From Proruminimicrobium sp964487915 (GTDB lineage Bacteria > Elusimicrobiota > Endomicrobiia > Endomicrobiales > Endomicrobiaceae): DNA of 64,000 nt. Shown here in pieces: positions 42,130-50,844 of this stretch. Numbering within the stretch: position 1 is the first letter of the stretch; every line of letters starts with the position of its first letter. The translations under genes and the position numbers were made by a program. The stretch spans positions 62,001 to 126,000 of the forward strand of contig CAZASN010000003.1 of NCBI GenBank assembly GCA_964487915.1. Reading direction: 5' to 3'. Under the pieces are notes generated by a model. That model saw only the letters and a program-made list of their open reading frames with translations, made no database searches and had not been told where the DNA came from.

Positions 42130-43476
42130 ATGTTTAACAGAAAACAAAAAATTCATTTTGTCGGTATCGGCGGTTCGGGAATGTCGGGAATAGCGGAAGT
42201 GCTTTTAAATCTCGGGCATCACGTATCCGGATCCGACATAAAAAAAACGGACGTCACTCAGAGATTAAAACAGCTTGGCGCAAAAATATACATAGGGCAC
42301 AACGCTAAAAATGTAAAAAAAGTGGACGTTGTCGTAACTTCAACGGCGATACCCAAAGACAATCCGGAAGTAATCCAGGCGGTAAAAAATAAAATAATAA
42401 TAATTCCCAGAGTTGAAATGCTCATTGAGCTTGCAAGGCTTAAATACACCATTACGATTGCCGGCACTCACGGCAAAACCACCACAACGTCAATGGCTTC
42501 AATGGTTCTTGGCGGGCTTGACCCGACAATAGTAATAGGCGGGAAATTAAAACATTTAAAAAGCGGGGCGAAACTCGGAAAAGGGGATTATCTTATCGCC
42601 GAAGCCGACGAATCGGACGGTTCTTTTTTAAAACTTTCTCCCGTAACGACCATCGTCACCAATATAGACAACGACCATCTTGACTATTACGGCAATATGG
42701 AAAATTTAAAAGAGGCGTTTGTCCGTCATATCAACAGCGTTCCATTTTACGGATGCGCTATTATATGCTCCGATAACCCTGTAATAAGGGAAATTATACC
42801 CAAACTTACAAGAAAATACGTAACTTACGGATTAACAGGAAAACCGGACGTAACCGCCGGAGATATAAAAATCATAAACGGAAACACGCAATTTAATCTT
42901 ATTTCAAAAGGCAAAAAAATCGGCAGAATAATTTTAAAAGTTCCGGGACGCCATAATATATTAAACTCGCTTGCTTCAATTTCGGCAGGACTTCAATACA
43001 ATATTCCTTTTGCAAAAATAAAGGAAGCTTTATTCAATTACGGCGGAGTCGGCAGAAGAATAGAACTTAAAGGCGAAAAAAACGGCATAACCGTTATAGA
43101 CGATTACGGGCATCATCCTACCGAAATAGACGCGACTTTATCGGCGATAAAACATAACTGGAAAAACAAACGGCTTACGGCAATATTCCAGCCTCACAGA
43201 TATACGAGAACGCAGAATTTGTATAAGGAATTCGGCAAAGCTTTAAAAAAGGCCGACGCCGTTTATGTTATGGATATTTATCCCGCAAGCGAAAAACCGA
43301 TTAAAGGCGTAACGTCGGATCTTATTATCAAAAGCGCCCGAGATAACAAATGCAACGTTTATAAATTTAAAAATATAAAAGCCGTAGCGGACACTCTTAA
43401 AAAAGGCGATATTTTACTGACGATAGGCGCGGGTAACGTATGGCAAAAAGGAGAAGAACTATTAACTCTGATATAG
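42130..43476 (+). CDS. murC: UDP-N-acetylmuramate-L-alanine ligase
   Basis: It adds L-alanine to UDP-MurNAc in peptidoglycan synthesis. The 448-residue ligase has an N-terminal Rossmann motif (HFVGIGGSGMSGIAEVL), an ATP loop (IAGTHGKTTTTSM, near residue 112), DEADESDGSFL-type acidic residues and the C-terminal DDYGHHPTEIDATL. It starts the murC-murB-ddl-ftsQ-ftsA-ftsZ cluster. Confidence 0.97.
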   Translation: MFNRKQKIHFVGIGGSGMSGIAEVLLNLGHHVSGSDIKKTDVTQRLKQLGAKIYIGHNAKNVKKVDVVVTSTAIPKDNPEVIQAVKNKIIIIPRVEMLIELARLKYTITIAGTHGKTTTTSMASMVLGGLDPTIVIGGKLKHLKSGAKLGKGDYLIAEADESDGSFLKLSPVTTIVTNIDNDHLDYYGNMENLKEAFVRHINSVPFYGCAIICSDNPVIREIIPKLTRKYVTYGLTGKPDVTAGDIKIINGNTQFNLISKGKKIGRIILKVPGRHNILNSLASISAGLQYNIPFAKIKEALFNYGGVGRRIELKGEKNGITVIDDYGHHPTEIDATLSAIKHNWKNKRLTAIFQPHRYTRTQNLYKEFGKALKKADAVYVMDIYPASEKPIKGVTSDLIIKSARDNKCNVYKFKNIKAVADTLKKGDILLTIGAGNVWQKGEELLTLI

Positions 43477-44354
43477 CAAACCAACTTAGAGAGTATGCTT
43501 TAGATTTTATTGAAAACGAACCTTTGTCGGAACACACTACGCTGTGTCTCGGCGGAAACGCGGATTTTTTCGTAAAAGTAAAGACGTACGAAGAACTTAA
43601 AAATCTGCTCGCCGTAATAAAACGCAATAACGCCCCCTATTTCATAATAGGAGGAGGTTCAAATTTGTTGTTCGGCGACGAAGGATTCAGAGGCATTATT
43701 TTAAAATTAAACGGCGAATTTGAAGAAATTTCAATATTCGGAAATATCGTAACGGTAGGCGCGGCCGCAAACCTCGGCAGCGTTATTAAACAATCCGCGG
43801 AACAGTCTCTGCACGGATTTGAACATTTTATAGGAATACCGGGAACAATCGGCGGCGCCGTTTTCGGAAACGCCGGACTTAACAACAGCTGGATAGGCTC
43901 GTTTGTAGACACTGTTGAAACGATGGATTTTGACGGCAACATTCAAAAATACGCCGCAAAAGACATTACCTTTTCATACAGATCATGCGGACTCAAAAAC
44001 TGCGTCATAACAAAAGCGGTATTTATCTTGAAAAACGGCGATAAAAATGATATTTTGAAAACTGTATCGGCCGATATTGAAAAAAGAATTTTCACTCAGC
44101 CTCTGGGGACTAAAAACGCCGGTTGCGTTTTTAAAAATCCGGAAGGCCAAAACGCGGGATACCTTATTGATATTTTAGGATTTAAGGGATTCGGAATAGG
44201 CGGAATAAAAGTTTCCGAAATACACGCGAATTTCCTTATAAATACGGGAAGCGGCACGGCTGCGGAAATGCTTGAACTTATAGAAACGATAAAAGAAAAG
44301 GTCAGAGAAAAATTTAAAATAGAACTTGAAACGGAAATAAAAATAATAAAATGA
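43440..44354 (+). CDS. murB: UDP-N-acetylenolpyruvoylglucosamine reductase
   Basis: FAD enzyme of 304 residues that makes UDP-MurNAc. Seen are the FAD segment (YFIIGGGSNLLFGDEGFRG), IPGTIGGAVFGNAGLNN near residue 130, and FSYRSCGLK. Also seen is the type-defining NAGCVFKNPEGQNAGYLID with SEIHANFLIN. The start at 43440 overlaps murC by 37 bases. No later in-frame start fits the conserved N-terminus. Confidence 0.95.
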   Translation: MAKRRRTINSDIANQLREYALDFIENEPLSEHTTLCLGGNADFFVKVKTYEELKNLLAVIKRNNAPYFIIGGGSNLLFGDEGFRGIILKLNGEFEEISIFGNIVTVGAAANLGSVIKQSAEQSLHGFEHFIGIPGTIGGAVFGNAGLNNSWIGSFVDTVETMDFDGNIQKYAAKDITFSYRSCGLKNCVITKAVFILKNGDKNDILKTVSADIEKRIFTQPLGTKNAGCVFKNPEGQNAGYLIDILGFKGFGIGGIKVSEIHANFLINTGSGTAAEMLELIETIKEKVREKFKIELETEIKIIK

Positions 44355-45250
44355 AAAACTTAAAAAATAAAAAAATAGGCGTATTATGCGGGGGAACTTC
44401 TTCCGAAAGGGAGATTTCGCTGAAATCGGGAAAAGCGGTTTTTAACGCAATTAAAAAACTGGGGTTTAAAGCCGTTTTCATAGACGTTGATAAAAACATA
44501 GCGCAAAAACTTTTAAAAGAAAAAATAGACGTAGCCTACGTGACTCTTCACGGTCCGATGGGGGAAGACGGAACCATACAGGGAATGCTTGAAATCATGA
44601 AAATACCATATACCGGATGCGGAGTTTTTTCAAGTTCGGCAAGCATGGATAAAATTATTTCAAAAAAAATGTTTGAATACGCGAAAATACCGACCGCGGC
44701 ATGGTTTGCCGTTTCAAAAAATACGAAAAAGCCTTGCGGCCTTTCATATCCGGTCGTCGTAAAACCTGCGACACAGGGTTCGGCGATAGGCATTTCAATA
44801 GCTAAAAATAAAAATGAATATGAAAAAGCGCTGAAACTGGCTTTTAAATACGACGACAGAGTTTTGGTTGAAAAATACGTAAAAGGAACGGAAATAACCG
44901 TAAGCGTTTTAAACGGCAAAGCCCTTCCGGTAATTGAAATAGTGCCCGACGGCAAATTCTACGATTTTAAATCAAAATATACGGTCGGCAAATCAAAACA
45001 TCTGATTCCTCCGAGGCTTCCTAAAAATATAATACTGCAAACTCAAAAAATAGGCGAAAAAGTATTTTCGGAATTTTTATGCAAAGGCACTTGCAGGGTT
45101 GATATGATAGCCGATAAAAACGGCAAAATATGGGTTCTTGAATCAAATACGCTTCCGGGAATGACCGAAACGTCTCTTTTTCCGGACGCGGCTCAGGCGG
45201 CAGGAATGAGTTTTGAGAAACTGGTTTTGGAAATTTTAAAATCCGTTTAA
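44351..45250 (+). CDS. ddl: D-alanine-D-alanine ligase
   Basis: ATP-grasp ligase of 299 residues. The start GVLCGGTSSEREISLKSGKAV, the loop HGPMGEDGTIQGMLE, the VVKPATQGSAIGISIA region and the metal-site end VLESNTLPGMTETSLFP all match Ddl. It overlaps murB by four bases. Confidence 0.96.
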   Translation: MKNLKNKKIGVLCGGTSSEREISLKSGKAVFNAIKKLGFKAVFIDVDKNIAQKLLKEKIDVAYVTLHGPMGEDGTIQGMLEIMKIPYTGCGVFSSSASMDKIISKKMFEYAKIPTAAWFAVSKNTKKPCGLSYPVVVKPATQGSAIGISIAKNKNEYEKALKLAFKYDDRVLVEKYVKGTEITVSVLNGKALPVIEIVPDGKFYDFKSKYTVGKSKHLIPPRLPKNIILQTQKIGEKVFSEFLCKGTCRVDMIADKNGKIWVLESNTLPGMTETSLFPDAAQAAGMSFEKLVLEILKSV

Positions 45251-45256
45251 ACAAAT

Positions 45257-46087
45257 ATGAGAAATTTAAATAAAAGAAAAAGCATCTTCAATAAAAACAT
45301 ATCTTTTTCAAACAGAAATAGCAGCGTAAACTATAAAAGAATTATACGGTTGATTTTAATACTTGTTATAATAATTTTTTTGGCCGTTCTGTTTAAGAAG
45401 TGCAAAAATTATATATGCAGCTGCGAGAAATTTGAAATTGAAACTATAGCAATAACGGGCTGCAAAAACGTAACGCAGGTTGAAATAATAGAACTTGTTC
45501 CGTTTAAAACCGGAGACAATCTGTTTAGGGTTGATCTTTCCGACGCGGAAGAAAAAATTAAAGTTTTAAAACCGGAATTAAAAGACATAACAATGCTGCG
45601 CAGATGGAAAAAAGTTTTAATAAAACTGAAAGAAAGGCAGCCGGAAGTTTTTATACCTCAGGGCGATACTCTCGTAGGATTGGATTTTGACAATATCGCA
45701 TTCGGACTCAGAGGCCATATGTTTGAAATGAAAATTCCGGTTTTAAGATGTTCTTCAAAAGAAGAGAGAATTTCTCTTCTGGAATTTGTAAAGCTTTTAA
45801 AGCCGCATATAAAAGATTTCATTCACAGAATAACCGAAATAAAATACGGCGAAGTAAACGATATTATTTTCATTATAGACGGGAAAACAACGGTTTACTG
45901 GGGCGATTTTTATAAAAATGAAATAAAAAACAAAGCAAAAAGAATGCTTGTCGTTTTTGAAGACGCATCGCAAAAATACGCAAATATAGAATATATTGAT
46001 TTAAGATTTTTAGAAAAAGATAAAGTTATCGTAAAACCCGCGGCGCCTGAAGCAGACGCCGGAGTTATACCTGAAGGGAGCGTGTAA
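45257..46087 (+). CDS. ftsQ: Cell division protein FtsQ
   Basis: The 276-residue membrane protein has a basic cytoplasmic start, one transmembrane helix (about residues 32-48) and a POTRA-like domain (FEIETIAITGCKNVTQVEIIELVPFKTGDNLFRVDL). A beta domain follows. It links the divisome to peptidoglycan synthesis. Sequence conservation is low, as is normal; position between ddl and ftsA supports the call. It overlaps ftsA by one base. Confidence 0.88.
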   Translation: MRNLNKRKSIFNKNISFSNRNSSVNYKRIIRLILILVIIIFLAVLFKKCKNYICSCEKFEIETIAITGCKNVTQVEIIELVPFKTGDNLFRVDLSDAEEKIKVLKPELKDITMLRRWKKVLIKLKERQPEVFIPQGDTLVGLDFDNIAFGLRGHMFEMKIPVLRCSSKEERISLLEFVKLLKPHIKDFIHRITEIKYGEVNDIIFIIDGKTTVYWGDFYKNEIKNKAKRMLVVFEDASQKYANIEYIDLRFLEKDKVIVKPAAPEADAGVIPEGSV

Positions 46088-47349
46088 TGGCAAAAAAAGA
46101 TTTGATACTGATACTTGATATCGGCAGTTCTTCGGTGCACGGAATCATAGCCGCTTTTAACGCCGACGAAAAAAAGATGGAAATCCTTGACGCGCGGACG
46201 GAACCGTGTCCCGACGGCATAAAAGACGGCGCCGTAGTGGGAATCAGGGAATCTGCAAGAGCGATAGAAACTCTTATCCGCAACCTTGAAGAAAATCAGA
46301 ATTCGCAGGCAAACGGAATAATCGTTTCGGTAAGAGGCTCTCTTATAGAAGCGCACAATACTACCGGAAACTTAAGAATATCCGAAACGGGATCTCAGAA
46401 AATAAACGACGAAAATATGAGCGCCGTAACCGAAGCGGTCAAAAACGCGACAATGCTTGATTACCGCCACGAAATAATACAGATAATCCCCAAAGAATAT
46501 ATAGTTGACAATCTGCCCGGCATACAGGATCCGATAGGTTTGGAATGTTCGCACCTTCAGATGAAAGCGCTTGTCATAGTCGCTTCAAAAAGCAATATGG
46601 AAAACATTAAAAACGCTGTAAATATTGAAGGACTGCAGCTTTCTTACGGATACAACGCGCTCGGCGACACTTTGGTTGAAACGTCTGATAAAGAACTCGG
46701 CTGCATTTTGGTTGACATCGGCGGAATGACGACGGGCATTGCGGTTTATATAAATAAAATCATACAGGATATTTTTGAACTTCCGGTCGGTTCGGATCTT
46801 CTTACCAAAGATATCACAAAAAAATTCAGAACAACGCAGGCCGAATCAAAAAGAATCAAAGAAACCTACGGAGCGGTTTTGGAAGAAGTTCTTGCAAATC
46901 CCGAAGAAGAATTTGAATACAGCGTCAATTCAAAAATAAAAAAAGCGACCAGACAGGAACTTGTTGAAGTAATAAAACCGGCGATTGACAAACAGCTTGA
47001 ATTCATTTTGTATAATCTTGAAAAAAGAAACATTGACATATCGGCTCTTTCAGGAGGCGTAATTCTTACCGGAGCAGGAACAAAAATGCCCGGAATGCTT
47101 GAAGCGTTTGAAAAAGCTTTTGACTGCGGCGTAAAAATAGCCAACGTCAATACCGATAAAATAATAGTGCCGCAAAACATACTTGAAAGCCAGATTTATA
47201 CGACGGCAATCACAACTCTCTACAGCGAATACAAAGACCATCTCGTTATGCAGCAAAATAATTATACAAAAGTCGTCCGCGGCAAAAAACCGCAGCTTAC
47301 CGACAGCGTAACGTCGTGGTTTAAACAAATATTTGAAAAAGTAGTCTAG
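46087..47349 (+). CDS. ftsA: Cell division protein FtsA
   Basis: Actin-like membrane tether of FtsZ, 420 residues. The phosphate 1 loop is LILDIGSSSVHGIIAAF, the phosphate 2 region is GCILVDIGGMTTGIAVY, and the adenosine loop is GVILTGAGTKMPGMLEAFE. The C-terminal amphipathic helix (SVTSWFKQIFEKVV) fits membrane attachment. Confidence 0.95.
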   Translation: MAKKDLILILDIGSSSVHGIIAAFNADEKKMEILDARTEPCPDGIKDGAVVGIRESARAIETLIRNLEENQNSQANGIIVSVRGSLIEAHNTTGNLRISETGSQKINDENMSAVTEAVKNATMLDYRHEIIQIIPKEYIVDNLPGIQDPIGLECSHLQMKALVIVASKSNMENIKNAVNIEGLQLSYGYNALGDTLVETSDKELGCILVDIGGMTTGIAVYINKIIQDIFELPVGSDLLTKDITKKFRTTQAESKRIKETYGAVLEEVLANPEEEFEYSVNSKIKKATRQELVEVIKPAIDKQLEFILYNLEKRNIDISALSGGVILTGAGTKMPGMLEAFEKAFDCGVKIANVNTDKIIVPQNILESQIYTTAITTLYSEYKDHLVMQQNNYTKVVRGKKPQLTDSVTSWFKQIFEKVV

Positions 47350-47362
47350 CAGGAGGATAACA

Positions 47363-48457
47363 ATGACAGTAACAATAAAACTCCCTGCAAACGGGAATAA
47401 TAATACGTCTCCCAGAAAAGCCGTAATAAAAGTTATCGGAGTGGGCGGAGGCGGCAATAACGCGGTTGACAGAATGATAGCCGCAAATATTACCGACGTT
47501 CAGTTTACCGTCGTTAATACTGATGCTTCCGTATTAAGGCGTTCCGTTGCGGAAGATAAAATACAAATAGGCATAGACGGACTGGGAGTAGGCGGAGATC
47601 CGCAGAAAGGCGAAACGGCGGCTCTTGAAAGCGAAGAAACTTTAAGAGACACCATAATGGGCGCCAATATGGTTTTTGTAACCACCGGAATGGGCGGCGG
47701 AACGGGAACGGGCGCGGCTCCGGTAATTGCAAAAATAGCACGAGAACTCGGAATATTGACCGTAGGCGTTGTTACAAAACCTTTTACGCTTGAAGGTAAA
47801 AAAAGAATTGAAAACGCAAACACCGGCATAGAAAAAATCAAAGAATATACCGACGCTTTAATAGTAATTCCGAACGATAAAATATTCGCCGTCGTAGATT
47901 TAAAAACGCCGATTGAAGAAATGTATAAAAGAGTGGACGACGTTTTAAGAATTTCAATACAGTCTATAACCGACACAATAACAAAAACCGGTCTTATCAA
48001 CATAGACTTTGCCGACGTTCAGGCAATACTGGGAAACGCAAGCAACGCGATTATAGGCCTTGGCGAAGGCGAAACGATTGAAGAGGCGTTCACAAGAGCG
48101 ATGACAAACGTATTCGTTGAAGGCCCGAATATAAAAATAGCAAACAGAATGTTGATCAACATATCAAGCTCGCGGACAAATCCTTTTACGGTAGGCGACG
48201 AAAAATGGATAGACGATTTTGTGAAAAAAGAATTTAAACAATGCGACGAACTTAAAAAAGGACATATCGTCGGCGACGTTCTTGACACAAAAATCAAAGT
48301 TTCAATCATAGCGTCTTTTAATAAAACCGCAAAAACGACGCGTTCGTCAGGCGTTGGAATTTCCAAAATAAAAAAACAGTCAGAGCCTTCGCAGGAAGGG
48401 GAAGACTGGGACTGGAATTCTGCGGCTTACGAGACATGGAAGACGAAGAGACTGTAA
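47363..48457 (+). CDS. ftsZ: Cell division GTPase FtsZ
   Basis: Tubulin-like GTPase of 364 residues. It has IGVGGGGNNAVDRM, the signature MGGGTGTGAAPVIAKIAREL and the T7 loop region INIDFADVQAIL. The globular core ends near residue 325. The remaining tail is short and ends in DWDWNSAAYETWKTKRL, not in the common acidic-hydrophobic FtsA/ZipA-binding peptide. A CAGGAGG ribosome site precedes it, 13 bases after ftsA. Confidence 0.96.
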   Translation: MTVTIKLPANGNNNTSPRKAVIKVIGVGGGGNNAVDRMIAANITDVQFTVVNTDASVLRRSVAEDKIQIGIDGLGVGGDPQKGETAALESEETLRDTIMGANMVFVTTGMGGGTGTGAAPVIAKIARELGILTVGVVTKPFTLEGKKRIENANTGIEKIKEYTDALIVIPNDKIFAVVDLKTPIEEMYKRVDDVLRISIQSITDTITKTGLINIDFADVQAILGNASNAIIGLGEGETIEEAFTRAMTNVFVEGPNIKIANRMLINISSSRTNPFTVGDEKWIDDFVKKEFKQCDELKKGHIVGDVLDTKIKVSIIASFNKTAKTTRSSGVGISKIKKQSEPSQEGEDWDWNSAAYETWKTKRL

Positions 48458-48461
48458 AAAC

Positions 48462-48590
48462 GCAGAAGATTAGAAGTTTGGCAGCTTAGAAGTTTAGTAA
48501 CAGCTTTGTGTTGTTAAAGTCTTTGCTAAGCTTCTAAACTTCCCAGCTTCTCAGCTTCAGTCTTTGTTCTTCCAAGCTTCAGTTGTTTTA
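48462..48590. repeat. Dispersed 8-bp-period intergenic repeat element, copy 3 (inverted arms)
   Basis: The left arm (about 48466-48503) carries AGAAGTTT and CAGCTTAG units in one orientation. The right arm (about 48525-48560) carries AAGCTTCT, AAACTTCC and CAGCTTCT in the other, so the region can fold into a hairpin. TCTTTG appears beside the units, but the full 20-base core of copies 1 and 2 is absent. It lies between ftsZ and pgeF. Confidence 0.8.
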
Positions 48591-48604
48591 GTCAGGGGTA
48601 AAAA

Positions 48605-49279
48605 ATGTTAGTGAATTTGAAAGAGATATCATATATTAAAGAAAATATGTTGAAAATTCCGCATTTAACCACCGTTAAATCGTGCGGGAATATGAAAGAC
48701 GAACAGCAGCGTATTAAATTCTGCCAAGCTAACAATATAAATCACAAAGAGATAGTATTTGCCCAACAGGTACACGGAACGTTTGTAAAAAAAGTTTCAA
48801 AACAAGACTGCGGCGCTTTTATTCCCGAATGCGACGGACTTATCACAAACGAAAAAAATATCACGCTTGCCGTATTTACGGCAGACTGTATGCCCGTATT
48901 TATGACGTCACGCGATTATTCCGTTATAGCGCTTGTACACGCCGGCTGGAGAGGTTTGGCGGGGGGAATACTTGAAAGCGCTTTGACTTCTTTTAAAAAA
49001 GATTTCGGGATACTTCCTCAGGATGTTTTTACCTATATAGGACCTCATATATCAAAATGCTGTTATGAAGTAGGCTCTGACGTTAAAAAGGCGTTTGACG
49101 TGCCGGAATCTGAAAAAAATCTTTCGCTTTCCGAACAGGCGGAGAAGCAGCTTAGGTCGTTTGGAGTTAAGAGGGTCTACTTAAATGACAATTGCACTTG
49201 TCATGAGGAACAACTTTTTTACTCCTATCGGAGAGAGCCAACGGAATCACGTATGCTTTCTCTCATTTCGGCTTTATAA
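48605..49279 (+). CDS. pgeF: PgeF/YfiH-family laccase-domain protein (peptidoglycan editing factor)
   Basis: The 224-residue protein has the family's zinc-site motifs: FAQQVHGTFV, LAVFTADCMPVFM, ALVHAGWRGLAGG, IGPHISKCCYEVG and the closing FYSYRREPTESRML. Family members have been described as peptidoglycan-editing enzymes or purine nucleoside hydrolases/phosphorylases. Its place directly after the mur-fts cluster favours the former. Confidence 0.93.
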   Translation: MLVNLKEISYIKENMLKIPHLTTVKSCGNMKDEQQRIKFCQANNINHKEIVFAQQVHGTFVKKVSKQDCGAFIPECDGLITNEKNITLAVFTADCMPVFMTSRDYSVIALVHAGWRGLAGGILESALTSFKKDFGILPQDVFTYIGPHISKCCYEVGSDVKKAFDVPESEKNLSLSEQAEKQLRSFGVKRVYLNDNCTCHEEQLFYSYRREPTESRMLSLISAL

Positions 49280-49280
49280 C

Positions 49281-49387
49281 GACTTCAAATTTTGGGCTAC
49301 AACTTCGCATTTTCACACCTTATGTACCGTTTCACTTCCGTACACTGCGGCTTGAAAATCGCTCGTTTCACTCCAAACTTTGAAGTC
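49281..49387. repeat. 107-bp imperfect inverted-repeat element
   Basis: The ends GACTTCAAATTTTGG and CCAAACTTTGAAGTC are inverted repeats (14 of 15 match). Inside, CGCATTTTCA faces TGAAAATCG, and TGTAC faces GTACA around a 12-base centre. The whole stretch can therefore fold into one long imperfect hairpin. It lacks a T-run and open frames. It sits between two convergent genes, at the edge of the AT-rich cassette. It could be a MITE-like or REP-like element or a factor-independent transcription barrier. Confidence 0.7.
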
Positions 49388-49420
49388 TAACTGCAACAAC
49401 AAAAAAGAATATAAAAAATT

Positions 49421-50836
49421 CTATGCTACTATATCACCAGAATAAAATTTCATAATAGGTTTATTTTTAAAACATTGAGGAATATCTTTAAATGTTCTAT
49501 TATTCATGATATATTTATATAAATTACTGTTTTTATTTAATTTATTGAAATGTTTTTCCCATTTTTTAGAAATACCTTTTTGTTCATATAATTTTCTATT
49601 AATTATCAAATCTTCTGGCATTACAAGTATTTTTTTAAACTCTTGTAATGTTTTTCCAAAAGCAATGTTAAAAAATTCAGGATTAGGCCCAACTAAACCA
49701 TGGGTTGCATTTAAAATACATTGAATCGCACGTATTTGCTTTTCTGTCCAATTTTTACCTACATATTTTCTGTTAAAAGAATTTTCTCCATAAATAGGAC
49801 TGTACTTCATAGGGAAAGACCAGATTCTAGTTTCATAATTATTTTTTTCAAAATAATTATTAAGTGATGAAACAATTTTTAATCTTTTATATAAATCTTC
49901 TGGTGTATCTAAAAAATTAAATAATATATAATTAGACAAATATTTAATTCCATGATTAGCTGCTAAAATAGATTTTTCTTTATATATTTTTATAGATTCA
50001 TTATCAGCATGGTCAAATGCTATTCTTAATGGTCTAATTGCAATTTCTGATAGTTTTTTACATTTTTCCCGTGTTAAAAGTCTTGCATCTATCCCCTGAT
50101 TAAAATCAACATATCTTTTTTTGCTTCGTTTTCTGCCATTTTTAAAACATGTAAAAACTGCATTTTTAGAAAAACCAGATTCTTTTATATCGTCAATAAT
50201 CCTTTCGAAAAAATTTGAAGCTAATACATTGTTATCTAAAAGCATTAAATCTTTTTTTTCTCCAAAATTTCGTTTAATATATTGAATATGTTCTTTTATA
50301 TCTATATATGATTCAAAATTTGGTTCTATTATAGGAACTGCACAGAATGGGCATCTACGAATACAACCTCTTGTAGCATATGTTATGTAAGCATCATTTA
50401 TGTGATAATTATAATTAAAAAATTGATTTATATTTTTATCAATTATAGAATAATCTGGTGGTAAATTATCAACAATGATATCATCATTACCCAATATATT
50501 CGGTTGATTTATCAAACCAGATATAATAGTGACTTTATACTTATCTAATAGTTTTTCATGTCCAACTGTGGCTAAAACACCACCACAATAAATTTTTGAT
50601 ATGGCACTAACAGAATTTCTATAATATTCGATAGTCTCTATTGTTTTATCAAAATAAAATGTAAATAGTGTTGTTATATATATCCTATCCCATTGTTTAT
50701 TTTTCAAATATTCATTTTTACCCTTACAAAAATAAACATCATCACCAATATTTTTATGATATGTACTAATTTTCATCAATCCCAAAGGTGGATATTTATT
50801 TTTATAATCAGGTTCAATTAATAATATATTTGCCAT
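49421..50836 (-). CDS. B12-binding-type radical SAM protein, paired with a ParB-like gene
   Basis: The 471-residue protein begins like cobalamin-binding radical SAM enzymes (ILLIEPDYKNKYPPLGLMKISTYHK). The cluster motif CIRRCPFC lies near residue 163. A DNNVLAS segment, a GIDARLLT strand and an Asp/His-rich AFDHADNES follow. The canonical cobalamin His motif (DxHxxG) is not evident, so B12 binding is uncertain. Base composition is far more A/T-rich than the neighbours. It lies eight bases after the ParB-like gene without its own ribosome site, so the two form a cassette. Confidence 0.78.
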   Translation of the reverse strand: MANILLIEPDYKNKYPPLGLMKISTYHKNIGDDVYFCKGKNEYLKNKQWDRIYITTLFTFYFDKTIETIEYYRNSVSAISKIYCGGVLATVGHEKLLDKYKVTIISGLINQPNILGNDDIIVDNLPPDYSIIDKNINQFFNYNYHINDAYITYATRGCIRRCPFCAVPIIEPNFESYIDIKEHIQYIKRNFGEKKDLMLLDNNVLASNFFERIIDDIKESGFSKNAVFTCFKNGRKRSKKRYVDFNQGIDARLLTREKCKKLSEIAIRPLRIAFDHADNESIKIYKEKSILAANHGIKYLSNYILFNFLDTPEDLYKRLKIVSSLNNYFEKNNYETRIWSFPMKYSPIYGENSFNRKYVGKNWTEKQIRAIQCILNATHGLVGPNPEFFNIAFGKTLQEFKKILVMPEDLIINRKLYEQKGISKKWEKHFNKLNKNSNLYKYIMNNRTFKDIPQCFKNKPIMKFYSGDIVA

Positions 50837-50844
50837 AATTTGTA

